A program made the position numbers and the translations under genes. Below are positions 41,380 to 50,892 of a DNA stretch of 64,000 nucleotides, in pieces. The notes beneath the pieces were generated by a model that worked only from the letters and a program-made list of their open reading frames with translations, did no database searches and was not told where the DNA came from. The first letter of the stretch is position 1. Every line of letters starts with the position of its first letter. The stretch is from Cricetomys ansorgei (Eukaryota; Chordata; Mammalia; Rodentia; Nesomyidae): assembly GCA_026225945.1 (NCBI GenBank), contig JAMJFZ010004066.1:1835001-1899000 (forward strand), in the 5' to 3' direction.

Positions 41380-41380
<1 letters not shown>
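39300..41380. repeat. Myh16 locus interior: MER5-like piece, B1/B2 and LTR-like repeat
   Basis: A MER5-like DNA transposon fragment (ggtcctcaaaattggctaaa, then gtcagaactctggggtcagg) lies at about 40,035-40,150. A minus B2 lies at about 40,300-40,500, minus B1 elements at about 40,505-40,645 and 40,800-40,970, a plus B1 at about 40,995-41,075 and an LTR-like repeat at about 41,080-41,360. 39,300-39,540 and 39,830-40,030 are unassigned. Confidence 0.6.

Positions 41381-41430
<50 letters not shown>
41381..41430. repeat. (TG)n microsatellite
   Basis: An almost uninterrupted TG run of about 50 bp. Confidence 0.95.
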
Positions 41431-41432
<2 letters not shown>

Positions 41433-41434
41433 GG

Positions 41435-42007
41435 CTGAAGCCTCAGTTAGCCCTTTGGACTCTCTAAATAGCTGAGGATGACCTTGAATTTCTGATCCTT
41501 TGGTCCTCTTGCCTCTGGCATTTGGGATTACAAGTGTACATCACCACTCCTGGATTATGTGGCGCTGAGGATGGAACGAGGACTTTATGCATGCTAGGCA
41601 GGTACCTTTACCTAAGCCATATCCCACATCCCGAAAAAAAACTTATTATTTTTATGTGTTCATAAACCAGAGTCTGCCATGTCAGTGTAAGGTACTGCAT
41701 TGTTCTTGCTTAGTAAATGAGAAAACCGAGATTGAGAGAGGTTCACTGAATCATTCGAGGTAACTAACATGCTATATTCCCAGACATCACTCCATCAGCT
41801 CCATTACTGTAACTGCCAATTCTTCCTCTTTTTTTTTTTTTTGTAGATTCTCCAGTCAATGTCAGCTTTAACGTGGGCCAATTCCAAGTGAATTCAAATC
41901 ACCTTGCTTTGCTACCAGTGACAGAAACATCAGCCTTCCTGGCTGAGAAGGTGTGTGTGGGGTCTCTGGCTGAGGGTGCCGCCCTTAGCGTGGCAGCCAC
42001 ATGTTAC
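41435..42007. repeat. B1/ID-type SINE and MIR-like piece
   Basis: A minus B1 plus ID-like element lies at about 41,435-41,630. A MIR-like block gagaaaaccgagattgagag lies at about 41,690-41,790. A poly-T stretch at 41,829-41,842 precedes the rod exon region. Confidence 0.6.
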
Positions 42008-42101
42008 CTCCAGGGAAGACCTTCTTCCAGGGCCACTTGGAGCCCCTCCCCGCATCGATCTCCAGTCTCCACCAGTGGCTCAAGAAGCTCCTCTATCTCT
42101 T
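42008..42101 (-). pseudogene. Myh16: Myh16 relic, rod exon with ELQVALEE
   Basis: The segment is flanked by acceptor cctttctcag and donor GGAG|gtaaca. It reads EEIEELLEPLVETGDRCGEG and then LQVALEEG, matching the rod stretch IxELEKxxKxLExEKxELQxALEEAEASLE with one inserted codon and a small deletion before the donor. The ending at SLE agrees with a known exon edge of this family. Identity rests mainly on ELQVALEE, the coiled-coil spacing and correct order. Confidence 0.65.
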
Positions 42102-44214
42102 CTGAGAAAGGAATACTCACATGAAGGAGGTACTCGAGGAGCACCCTGGGTCATGGTAAGAGGCAGGCATTCCTAGTCCCATTGTATGAAAAGCAGAGCA
42201 CAACATGGTGGTGCATGTCCTTAACCCCAGCACTTGGGAAGCGGAGGCAGGTGGATCACTATGAATTCCAGGTCAGCCAAGGTTACACAGTGAGACCCTG
42301 TGTAAAAAAGCAGAGCACAGAGCAAGCACGGGTAAGCACATGTCAGGGAACATGTATGAGCATGTGCACACAAAGCTAGGACCTCCGTCTGGTACTGATG
42401 CACATGGCTCCGTGGGAACAGCTGGCTTGTAGATGCATTCGTGGCAGGGCCCTGCAGCTTCAGCCACTTCTTGCCACCATGCCGCTTAGATCCTCCAGAG
42501 CCAGATTCTCTGGCTCCAGCCTTGAACTTCTTAGCTGGGTCAACTTGGACAGACTTCATCTCTCAGGACCTCAATTCCTTCTTTCTTTTTCCCCTTCCAC
42601 CTTTCTCCTTCTTTTTCTTTTTGGAGATAGTTTCATGTAGACTAGGCTGGCCTTGAGCCCCTTAAGTAGCTGAGGATGACCTTGACCTCCGGCTCATCTT
42701 GCCTCCACCTCCAAACTGCTACAATTACCGGAGTGCACGACCTTGTCCAGATCACGCAGTACCTGATATCCAACCCGGAGCCTCATGAATGCGAAGTGAA
42801 CTCTCCACCAGCAGAGTCGCATCCCCAGCCACATCAGAGCTCCAGTTTTCCATCTATGAGAAGGGGAGGCTGAATCCCATCTCAGAGGGATGCTATAGAG
42901 ATTAAGGGAGACAACGTGGGGAAAAGCACAGCTAGGCTCAAAATGTGAGGAGTCATTAGACATACGATTGCTTTGCCGCCTGGCGGGGAAGGATCCTATT
43001 CACTACCATGAAAACCAGGCTTTAAGTAGAACCACTGCATCGTGCTCCTAAAGGAGCTCCTAAAGGAGAAGGGACAGTAATGGAGGAAGGTAGTTAAACA
43101 GCTCAAAACAAGAAAAGCAACTTCAACTCATGGTGTATGTGTGGGGTGGCTCATCACCAAGAAAACAAAGCCAGCTTCCGTGGGTGTTGAAAGAGCTAGA
43201 AACAACCTGGGTACATGTCTGTATATATACATGTATGTACATAGCAGCATATGTGTATGTGGTGTGTGCGTGTGTCTGTATGTACAGCATTTGGGCACTT
43301 GGAAGGCTGAGGCAGGAGGATGATAAATTTGAAGTCAGCATGAATCTGGTTAATTCAAAACCCCAGAGCTGGAGTGAGGAGTAAACTTAAAGGTCTTAGT
43401 TATTTGTAGTTTGAAATAGGGTCAAGGAAGCCCAGGCTAGCCTTGAGCTGGTTATGTAGCTAAGGCAATCCTCCCAGGACCACTTCTTTTGTGCTGAGAT
43501 TACAGGCATGTATCACTGTGCCAGAAAGCTCAATTTTGGGTTTTTAAGTGGGTTCATGAGTGCTGACCACAATGGGTTGCATGATGAGTGCAAGCTTGTA
43601 TGCGTGAGGGTGTACACTCACATATGTGCAGGCTGACTGCCAAGCCAAGCACTCCTCCTAGGTCACCCTCTGTCACAATGAGGTGCTATTCAGTGAAGCA
43701 GCTGTAGATGGACACCTTGTACCACCAGCCTGTGTGGTCCTAAAATCCCAGTGGGACTTTGTTCTTTTCCAGGAAGTGGGGCAGTTGCAGGGTGGCCCAG
43801 GCCCAATGAGTCAAGGTCAGGAGGCCAGTGTGACTCAGCCTGGATTCACCTGCCAGCTGAAGGCTTAGACTCATGGATGAGTGAGCTGGGATTACCCAGA
43901 TTTCATCAAGCAGACTCTGTCCATGTCTGCTGTCAGACTTGGCCAGGACCTTGACTGTGAATGGGTTCTCTGTGTGTGTGCACATGCACATGACCGGAGA
44001 ACAACCCCGTGTGTTGTTTCTCAGACACTGTCCACTTTATTTCGAGGCTGGGTCTCCCACTGGCCTGAAACTTACTGCCTCAGGGATCTTCCTGTCTCCC
44101 TACCCCCAACCACCAGCTTTTCTGGAAACTGAACTCAGGTCCTTGTGCTTATAAGGCAAGTACTTTATTGACTGAGCTAGCTCCCCCTGAGTGACTCCTT
44201 AAAATTTTTAAATG
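42102..44214. repeat. Myh16 locus interior: B1 elements, MIR and B3
   Basis: A plus B1 lies at about 42,190-42,310, a minus B1 at about 42,610-42,720, a plus MIR at about 42,825-42,955 (cagttttccatctatgagaa), a plus B1 fragment at about 43,285-43,370, a minus B1 at about 43,400-43,530 and a minus B3 at about 43,960-44,190. The missing rod exons would be expected here but were not seen. Confidence 0.6.
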
Positions 44215-44885
44215 AGGCTGGAGAAGTGGCTCAGGGATTAAGAGTACTTGCTTGTGGTGACAACTGGATCCTGAGGACAGGAGAGAGAGGCGGCCATCAG
44301 CACCTGCGCCAGGCCAGTACCTCAGCCCACTGCACATCAAGTGGCGCTTTAAAATGGCGGATCCTGGCAAACCAGCTGAGCCCCAGAGGGGAAAGCCTGC
44401 TGGGGCGACACCCGCTTCCTCTGTCTTTACAGAAACCTTACTCACCAGCATCAGCGAAATGGATAGGCTAAGAGCTTAAACATACAAGCCTGAAATTGGT
44501 TGGACTTCCCGACCTTGCCCATCCTCCCCCCACTACAGCAAGCTATAGGTAGGCTGACTGAAGTGTCTAGCAAGCATGGACCAAAGCTATTGGACCTCTC
44601 CTTATCCAATGCCCTGCTTCCTCTATAAAAGCCCTGCTCCTTTCATAATAAAGTAGATCTGCATCATGAAGCAGTTTTTCCAGAGTCTGAGCTTCTTGAG
44701 TTAGTGACTCCAAGCCACTTACTACCTCGGGGATATTCCCTGCTCGCACAAAAGACCACACTTGCTGCTTCTCTAGAGGATCTAGCACACACGTTGGGCA
44801 GCTCACAATTGCCTGGAACTCCAGCTCCAGGGAATCTGACATCCTCTTCCGGCCTCCATGGATACAGGTAGCATACAGATACACT
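44215..44885 (+). repeat. B2 SINE split by an LTR insertion
   Basis: The B2 head (gaggctggagaagtggctca) runs to 44,252. The B2 body resumes at 44,767 and continues through ggcagctcacaattgcctgg to about 44,885. The interrupting LTR is described separately. Confidence 0.9.
44253..44760 (+). mobile_element. Solo LTR, 508 bp, with perfect 6-bp target duplication
   Basis: The element begins TGTGGT and ends ACCACA, a perfect 6-bp inverted terminus. It is flanked by CTTGCT at 44,247-44,252 and again at 44,761-44,766. CTATAAAAGC and then AATAAAGTAG occur in the order expected for U3 TATA box and polyadenylation signal. A 6-bp duplication is typical of class II (ERVK) integration. No internal retroviral sequence remains, so it arose by recombination between the two LTRs. 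Confidence 0.93.
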
Positions 44886-45826
44886 TGGTTCACAGCAGAA
44901 TCTTGGTGCTAGAAAGAACCACAGGGTCTGTGTTCAGAAAGAACCCGTCCACTGTTAACCTCCCTAATGGATGGATGGTCTCTTCTCTGCAGCTTGGATC
45001 CTTCAAAGGAGGTGACTGCCCTGGGGTAGCCTGGTCCTTTGGAAATCTTCCTTCTTGCAATATCTCCTTGTTGGCTGTACTTTGGAAGGTGTTTCCAGTA
45101 GTCCTTAAACAGTAGAAGCTATAGCCGACCCTGAAGACTTGGTAGCTAACTGACATAAGATTTTGGTTCTGGAGATGAAACTCAGAGTCTTTTGCATACT
45201 AGGCAAGCAGTATACACCTAAGCTACACCCCCAGCTCCTCACTGGTGGATTCTAGGCACTCTACTGCTGAGCCACATCCCCAAACCCTGGAATTCTAGGT
45301 AATCATACTACCTCTGAGTCACGTCCCCAGCCTCTCATCGGCAGATTCTAGGCATGTGCTTTGTCCCTGAACCAGAGCCACAACCCCTCTCTGGGGGATC
45401 CTAGGGAAACTCTGTCACTGAGCTATATGCCCAGTTTTGATTTTGAGTATTTATCTTTGATTTACTATATTTAACAGTCCCTTTATTTTATGTAGTTGTT
45501 TGGAGATAGGGTCATCTATGCAGCCCAGGCTGGTCTGGAACTCCAGACCCTCCTGCCTCAGTCTCATGCATTCTGCTATGATGAGCAGAGCCACCATACT
45601 CAGCCCACACATTGCCTTTGAGTCTAAAGATGAAGAAACTGGACTGGACCTTTCCTAACCTTTTCTGCCCACTGGTCCTATGCTTCTGTGGCATCTTCAG
45701 AAGGAAAGAGACTCTGATTAAAGAGAAAATACAGGCAGAAAAATACAATCATTCTACCCTCGGCTATGAAACAGCAGTTAGATCATCCCACCATTGAAAA
45801 GGCAAGTTGGGGGTGGTGGGTCCCTA
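44886..45826. repeat. Intron-like segment with minus tandem ID units and a B1
   Basis: 44,886-45,160 is unassigned. A minus B1 lies at about 45,475-45,605. 45,606-45,826 has no recognised content. Confidence 0.5.
45165..45440 (-). repeat. Tandem ID-derived units on the minus strand
   Basis: About four to five successive degenerate units, each containing a variant of ggcagattctaggca followed by ctgagccacatccccag. The spacing is about 55-65 bp. It is the same kind of structure as at 27,455-27,650, in the opposite orientation and more diverged. Confidence 0.7.
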
Positions 45827-45900
45827 GGCAGCCTTGCTCTCCCTGAAGACGTTGAAATCCATCGTGTGGGAGGACCCTCTCTTCTGCTTCTTGCCTCCAG
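45827..45900 (-). pseudogene. Myh16: Myh16 relic, loop-2 (actin-binding) exon
   Basis: After acceptor tccttccttag the minus strand reads AGGKKQKRGSSHTMDFNVFR followed by ESKAA and a TAG at 45,824-45,826. It matches the lysine/glycine-rich loop 2 and the SSFQTVSxLFRE helix start of sarcomeric myosins. Loop 2 is the surface loop that contacts actin. A small deletion after FRE breaks the rest of the exon. Confidence 0.85.
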
Positions 45901-47209
45901 CTAAGGAAGGAACAAAGCCTGTTTTGTGCCAGTCTCTAGCTCAGGCACAGTCAGACCCATTACACAGTCTGTGCCAAAGCAAAAGCATCCTCTAGTTTAA
46001 AATGCTTTTTCTGAAGCTTGGATTAGTGGTGCAGGCCTATGACCCTATCATGGAAGGCTGGAGCAGGAGGGTCTTAAGCTCAAGGCTTGCCTGGGCTACA
46101 AAGCAAGACTGTTCCCAAAAGCAAATCAATAACAAAAATAGCCTTCCTAAGTATGCGTATTGGTGGTGAGCTGTCATTGAACCCAGAGTGTTGGCAGATC
46201 CTGTCTAGCCAAAGAACCTCACAGGGCAACTTTTCCCTTTGGGGCTGTGGCTATCCTCGGCATAGCTTGCACTACTGGCTACACTGAGCCTCCTTGACTC
46301 TGAAGTCTGTTTCTACATAGATGGGCTTGTTGTCAGTCATTAGCTATGACTGGCAGAATCTCCAGCTCCATGAGGGCTTCCAGTCACACTGCTGACGACC
46401 TTCCAGGTTACAGCGCTGTAGGGTCGTCACCAGGTAAAAAGGGAAATCCCTCCACCCAGAGTAGGAGGCTTTATACATCCAGGCCATTGCTTCTTATTGT
46501 TATGTGCCTCTGGTTAGGTGGAGAAACAGAAAGCACTTTCTAGATCCTTCCATTGAACATAGAGAACTGAGAAAAAGTGAAAAGCCAAACCTTTGAACTT
46601 CCCCTCTCCTATTCAACCTCGAGACCCCTGTCACCACCTCAGTGCCTTGCCCATGGTCCCATTTGATTTTGGATTTTCCATCACTATAAATGCAGAGCTC
46701 GTTCCACTCTGGTGTGGGAAAGGAAGACGGAACACAGCAATCCAAGCCTGCTTCCAAAGCCGTCTGCTTGCTCAAAGTCTCCTTCCAATTCATTTTTGAG
46801 TAATTGGCATCGTTAGGGCTGGTGATGTGAAATCTAGGCCCAGTGCAATCACAGCTTTCCTGACAATGAGGCTCAAGGCTTCTGCTTCCTGCAGTTAAAC
46901 CCACAGAGATTCTGTGAGCTCTGCTGGTAACAGGCGCATTGGTGCTAACAGCAAAATTAAAATCCGGAGGAAGTCAACACCTCCTTATAAGCTAGATGGA
47001 CAGACGCTAGATCCCATTCATCATCCAGAGAGAATCTCGATCCTGTCTGTACTTGATTTCCTTTTTTCCCCCCAAGGGCTATGTTTGTCATGAGTGAAAA
47101 AGCCTCCACTCATGCCCCTTTATTGGTCTGACAGCTGTGAGCAGTCAGAAGGACATATTATTGAGTTGAGAGTAATTAATAGGCTCATGGATTGGTTTTT
47201 CTTTTCTCA

Positions 47210-47242
<33 letters not shown>

Positions 47243-48139
47243 GCCTGAGGTTAATGTCAGGAATCACTCTCAATCACTTTTACACCATATTCATTGAGGT
47301 AGGGTCTCTCTGACAGATCTAAAGCTGCTATGGCTAGTCTTGCTAGCCAGCTTGCTCTGGGGAATCCCTGTCTGCACCTTCTAAGGCCACACCCACCTGG
47401 CTTATATGTGGGTTCTGGGGATCCAAACTCTGATCCTTGTGCTTGCTTGCATGGAGTTAGCTTTAACATCAACTTGTCATAGTCTAGAGTCATCTGAGAT
47501 ATAAGTCTCAATTGGAGAATTAGCCAGATCAGACTGGCTTCTGGGCATATCTGTGAGGGACTGTCATGATTGTTGGTTGATAGAGGAGGGCCCAGCCCAC
47601 TGTGGGTGGTACCATTCCCTGGGCATTCCCTTAGGCTGTTGAAGCTAGCTGAGCACAAGCCAGAGCAAATGACCAAACACCAATCCCCATTGCTTCTGCC
47701 GCCGTACTTCCTTGCCTGTGAGTTCCCTGGTTAGAGGTTGTACTGTGTGCAATAGCAGAAAGTCTTGCCTTCATGCTCCTGCCTGAGGTTCTTGACTTCC
47801 CTCGATGGTGGATTGTGACCTGGAAGTATAAGATAATAAAATAAACCTTTTCTTCCCCTCAGTTGTTTTTGGTCAGGGTGTTTGTCATAGCAACAGAATG
47901 AAACTACACGTGGCAAGTACTTTAGCCACTGAGCCATCTCTTCAGTCCAGTGTGTGTGTGTGTAATGCACGCACAATCATTTCTAACCAGCAACACTGCT
48001 CAGCCATCTGGAGGAGGACTATAGATCCTGGTGTTTCTCTGATGGGTCTGGCAGCAGCAAGTGTTGAAGTGTTGTGCTCCTTCTGTCATCTTGCCTACCA
48101 GGCAGAGGCATCCCCTAGGCATTTGGCTCCTCGCCTGCG
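45901..48139. repeat. Myh16 locus interior: B1, B3, LTR-like repeat and unique sequence
   Basis: A plus B1 lies at about 46,015-46,130, a TG run at 47,213-47,240 followed by a minus B3 to about 47,440, and a plus LTR-like repeat at about 47,440-47,915. 46,140-47,200 is unique-looking, including a low-GC block at 46,790-46,850 with no coding signal I could confirm. Confidence 0.55.
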
Positions 48140-48195
48140 ACCCCCTAAGCTTAGAAGAGCCCCAGCTATCTGTTGCTATGGTCTCTACCTCCTCC
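48140..48195 (-). pseudogene. Possible Myh16 relic, DDxEELxATDSA exon
   Basis: The minus strand encodes EEVETIATDS, similar to the DDxEELxATDSA segment of the motor. A short gap follows, then cgggctcttc-like bases that could be the LGFS codons. It lies in the correct order between the 48.9-kb and 45.9-kb exons. The match is ten residues with no splice sites confirmed, so it may be chance. Confidence 0.3.
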
Positions 48196-49993
48196 TAAGA
48201 GTGCCTCGCAGCCCCTTCATCACCCTGAACCATGCCTCTGTATTAGAACCCCTGGGTTGGTTGATTTTGTTTTGTTGTTCTAGTTTTTTTTTTTAATGTG
48301 TGTGTGTGTGTTGGGGTATGAATATGCCATAGCTTGTGTGTGGAGGTCAGAGGTCAACTTTGTGAGGTCATTTCTCTCTCTCCACCTTTATGTGGGTTCT
48401 AGAGATCACGCTCAGGTCAGGCTTCTGAGGAAAGCACTTTATCCCCTGAGCCATCTCACAGGCCCTTTGTTTTTGTTTTTATTTTTTGGGGAGGGGTTGT
48501 TTTTTGTTTTTTTAGACAAGCTCTCTTGTAGTCCTGGTTGATCTTGAACTTGGCATGTAGCCGAGTCTGACTTTAAACTCCTGATCTTCCTGCCTCCATC
48601 TTGCAAATGCTGGGATTACAGAAGTGCTCCACCACACCCCGTGAGCACCTGGATTTAAACGTGGAAATGGATTTTGTTTGCTAATTGGACAGTGTTGCAT
48701 CTTAAAAACCTTAGGCAAGGCAATGCCTCCACAGCCTCATTCCCTTCTCTTCAGCCATTGTCATCTCCCTGGCCTGGAATGGGGTCACCACAGCGTCCTA
48801 CCACCCCTAGGAGGCCACCATTGTCCCATCCCCATTCCCACACTTTACTGAGGGGAGGAGTTTGTTCTAGGTGGTCTGGGCATCCCTAGAGGCCTCCAGG
48901 ACAGAGTTCACCTGGATGATTTGATCCTACAGGGACCGCTGATCCAGAGAGAAACCCAGGGAGGGTGACCATTGGCTGCAGCCTGAGCACCCAGGGGAAT
49001 GGCCTGGGGGAGGCTGGGGAATCAGGGCCAGAAGGTTGCTGCATGCAATGCCTTGGGAGGCGGACACACAATGACCATCTTTGGTCTGTGATATCGGGAG
49101 GGCGTTGCCTAGTGACATGGCAGCCTCGGTTCTAAGCTGCCATTCCTTCACTTCACTGTTGGTTGAGAGACCCCTGAGCCAGCTCCAAGCCCCTCCTTGA
49201 CCACCATTGGTCTACCTCCCAAGATCTGCATTTCCCTCCTTTAGCATTCTTGTTTTTTTGTTTTTTTGAGACCTGGTCTCTTGTAGCCCAGGCTGGCCTT
49301 GACCTCAATAGGTAACTAAGGATGACCTTGAACTTCTGATCCTCCTGCTTCTCTCTCCTGAGTGCTGGGATGGCAGATATCTAGCTGGTGTGGTTTTGTG
49401 AGACAGCCTGAGACCTGTAGCTAAGGCTGACTTTGATCTGATAACTCTCCTGCTCAGTTTCCCCCCTGGGAGGATTGTAGTCTGTACCACCACGTTCAGC
49501 TCTACTAGCTATTTATTTTTATTTATTTATATATGGCTGGGGGTACCTGTGCTGTGGTACATATGTGACATCAGAGTTTGTTTTCTCCTTCCACCATGTG
49601 GGTGTGAGGGATTGAACTCAGGTCATTAGGCTTGGTGGCAAGCACCTTTACCCACTGAGCCATCGCACTGGCCCTTCTGTTGGCTTTTTGTAATGGCCCA
49701 AGAAATGATCCTGTGTTCCAGCAGTAGCCAGGGCCTTGTGGAAGCTTAACAAGGAGTCCCTGTTCCTATTTCTCCTTTGCCAGGTACAAAGGACTGGGCC
49801 CCCATCCTTCTGACACAAGGACTAGGATCTGCAGCCACCCCTTTCCTGTATGACACCAGGTTGCTTCTCCCGAATCCTCAGTCTTCTCTCATGGCTTTAA
49901 CCCACAGAGCAACCAAGGACCAGAATGCCTTGCTCTGGGTCCCACTGGACCTGAGGAGAGAGCTAGACCCAGAGTCAGTCCAGCCAGCTGTAC
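48196..49993. repeat. Myh16 locus interior: SINEs between motor exons
   Basis: A minus B3 lies at about 48,295-48,465, a minus B1 at about 48,500-48,645, minus B1 elements at about 49,245-49,380 and 49,385-49,505, and a minus B2/B3 at about 49,500-49,675. 48,946-49,240 and 49,680-49,990 look unique. Confidence 0.6.
48845..48938 (-). pseudogene. Myh16: Myh16 relic, exon with DQIIQ...VLEA and two stops
   Basis: After acceptor ctggatcag the minus strand reads RSL, a TAG (48,927-48,929), then DQIIQVNSVLEASRDAQTT, a second TAG, and a shifted remnant of NNSSRFGK. This matches the conserved SLEDQIIQANPVLEAFGNAK of class II myosins. The first stop replaces the Glu of LEDQ by one base change. A usable donor is not seen. 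Confidence 0.92.
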
Positions 49994-50084
49994 CTTCTTA
50001 TCAGAGAACTGCTCTCCAGTCTCTGTGATGTTGGCAAAACACCGAACGGCTCTGGGTGTGCTCTCAGCAGTGCCAGAGTCTCCT
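49994..50084 (-). pseudogene. Myh16: Myh16 relic, P-loop exon with destroyed Walker A motif
   Basis: The acceptor cccacag and donor AAG|gtacag are intact. The 91-nt exon is open and reads GDSGTAESTPRAVRCFANI followed by TETGEQFSDKK. It aligns with GESGAGKT...VIQYFANI...TG, but two codons are gone and the lysine and threonine of GESGAGKT are not there. ATP binding would be abolished even if this were translated. Confidence 0.92.
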
Positions 50085-50405
50085 CTGTGGGTGGGAAACA
50101 GAAGTGGACAACTGGAGGATAGAAGGAGATTACCATAGAGAGGGAGGCCATAGAACACTTTTCTAGCCACATCTCACTCCCTCAGACCAGACAGAGGAGC
50201 AGGTGAGGAAGCCTCAGAGACACTGGGCCTCCCCATCCGTCCTATCCGTTCAGCAGGTGCAGCCTCCCTCACCCTCCAAAGCCCGTTCTCTGCCTGCAGA
50301 GTTCTGTTCAAAGTCCCCCGATTAATTCTAAGAAGGCTTAATTATATGTGTAAGGCATGGGCCTAATTATATGTATATAGACTGAGAGACGGAAGAGGCA
50401 CTTAC

Positions 50406-50433
50406 GTGATTAGCATAGACTGATTTTCACGAT
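50406..50433 (-). pseudogene. Myh16: Myh16 relic, intact 28-bp micro-exon RENQSMLIT
   Basis: The minus strand reads cacag, then 28 bases encoding (D)RENQSMLI(T), then gtaagt. Sarcomeric myosin genes carry exactly such a 28-nt exon just before the P-loop. Its first two bases complete an Asp codon with the last G of the upstream exon, and its last two complete a Thr with the next exon. It is the best-preserved piece of the locus. Confidence 0.93.
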
Positions 50434-50689
50434 CTGTGGTGAAGAAAACAGCCATGGGAAGATGTAATTAGGAGACGTTTAGAAGTGAAGCATCCAATAG
50501 TCCCTCACCCAAGCAGTCAGCCCTTCCGTAAATCCCACTCGGCTTCAGACACAGCCTCGACTGCACTTGGGACCCCAGGATCTGTTGGCACCTGTGGCCA
50601 AGCACCCACTGCCATGTAATACTCTAGCAAAAAAGGGCCAAGAACTTAGCAGCCACCTGTTTATAAAGTGTCATAAAGAGGAAAGATCA

Positions 50690-50840
50690 TAGCCAGGCAG
50701 TGGTGGCACACGCCTATAATCCCAGCAGCCGGATCTCTGTGAGTTTGAGGCCACCCTGGTCTACAGAGTGAATTCCAGGACAGCCAGAGTTACAACAGAG
50801 AAACCCTGTCTTGGAAAACCAAAAAAAAAAAAAAAAGGAA
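50690..50840 (+). repeat. B1 SINE with A tail
   Basis: A near-complete plus B1 (cacgcctataatcccagcag, then gtgagtttgaggccaccctg) ends in a 17-base A run. It lies between the micro-exon and the preceding motor exon of the myosin relic. Confidence 0.9.
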
Positions 50841-50892
50841 AGACCATGGGATGGGGATGCAACTCGGCCCCAGGAGACCCACCATCAAGCAC

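Noticed and set aside
42221..42559. 112-codon minus-strand frame with basic residues (GGSKRHGGKKW).
   Set aside because: It starts in unique sequence and runs into a B1. I could not match it to a ribosomal or other protein, and no start context or conservation is visible.
43760..43830. HFLEKNKVPLG on the minus strand, similar to the myosin WLEKNKDPLN motif, with an HxA-like block upstream.
   Set aside because: In a collinear gene this exon must precede loop 2, that is, lie above 45,900. Here it lies below, has no splice sites and is short. It could be real only with a local rearrangement.
44567..44893. 108-codon minus-strand frame.
   Set aside because: It lies antisense across a solo LTR and the 3' half of a B2.
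44890..45156. VFRVGYSFYCLRTTGN on the minus strand, resembling the end of the myosin motor (VGHTKVFFRAG).
   Set aside because: The order is right, but the resemblance needs two missing codons and several substitutions. It is too weak to list as an exon.
46500..46904. 134-codon minus-strand frame in unique sequence.
   Set aside because: No myosin motif or splice pattern; partial NWKE words do not align over useful length.
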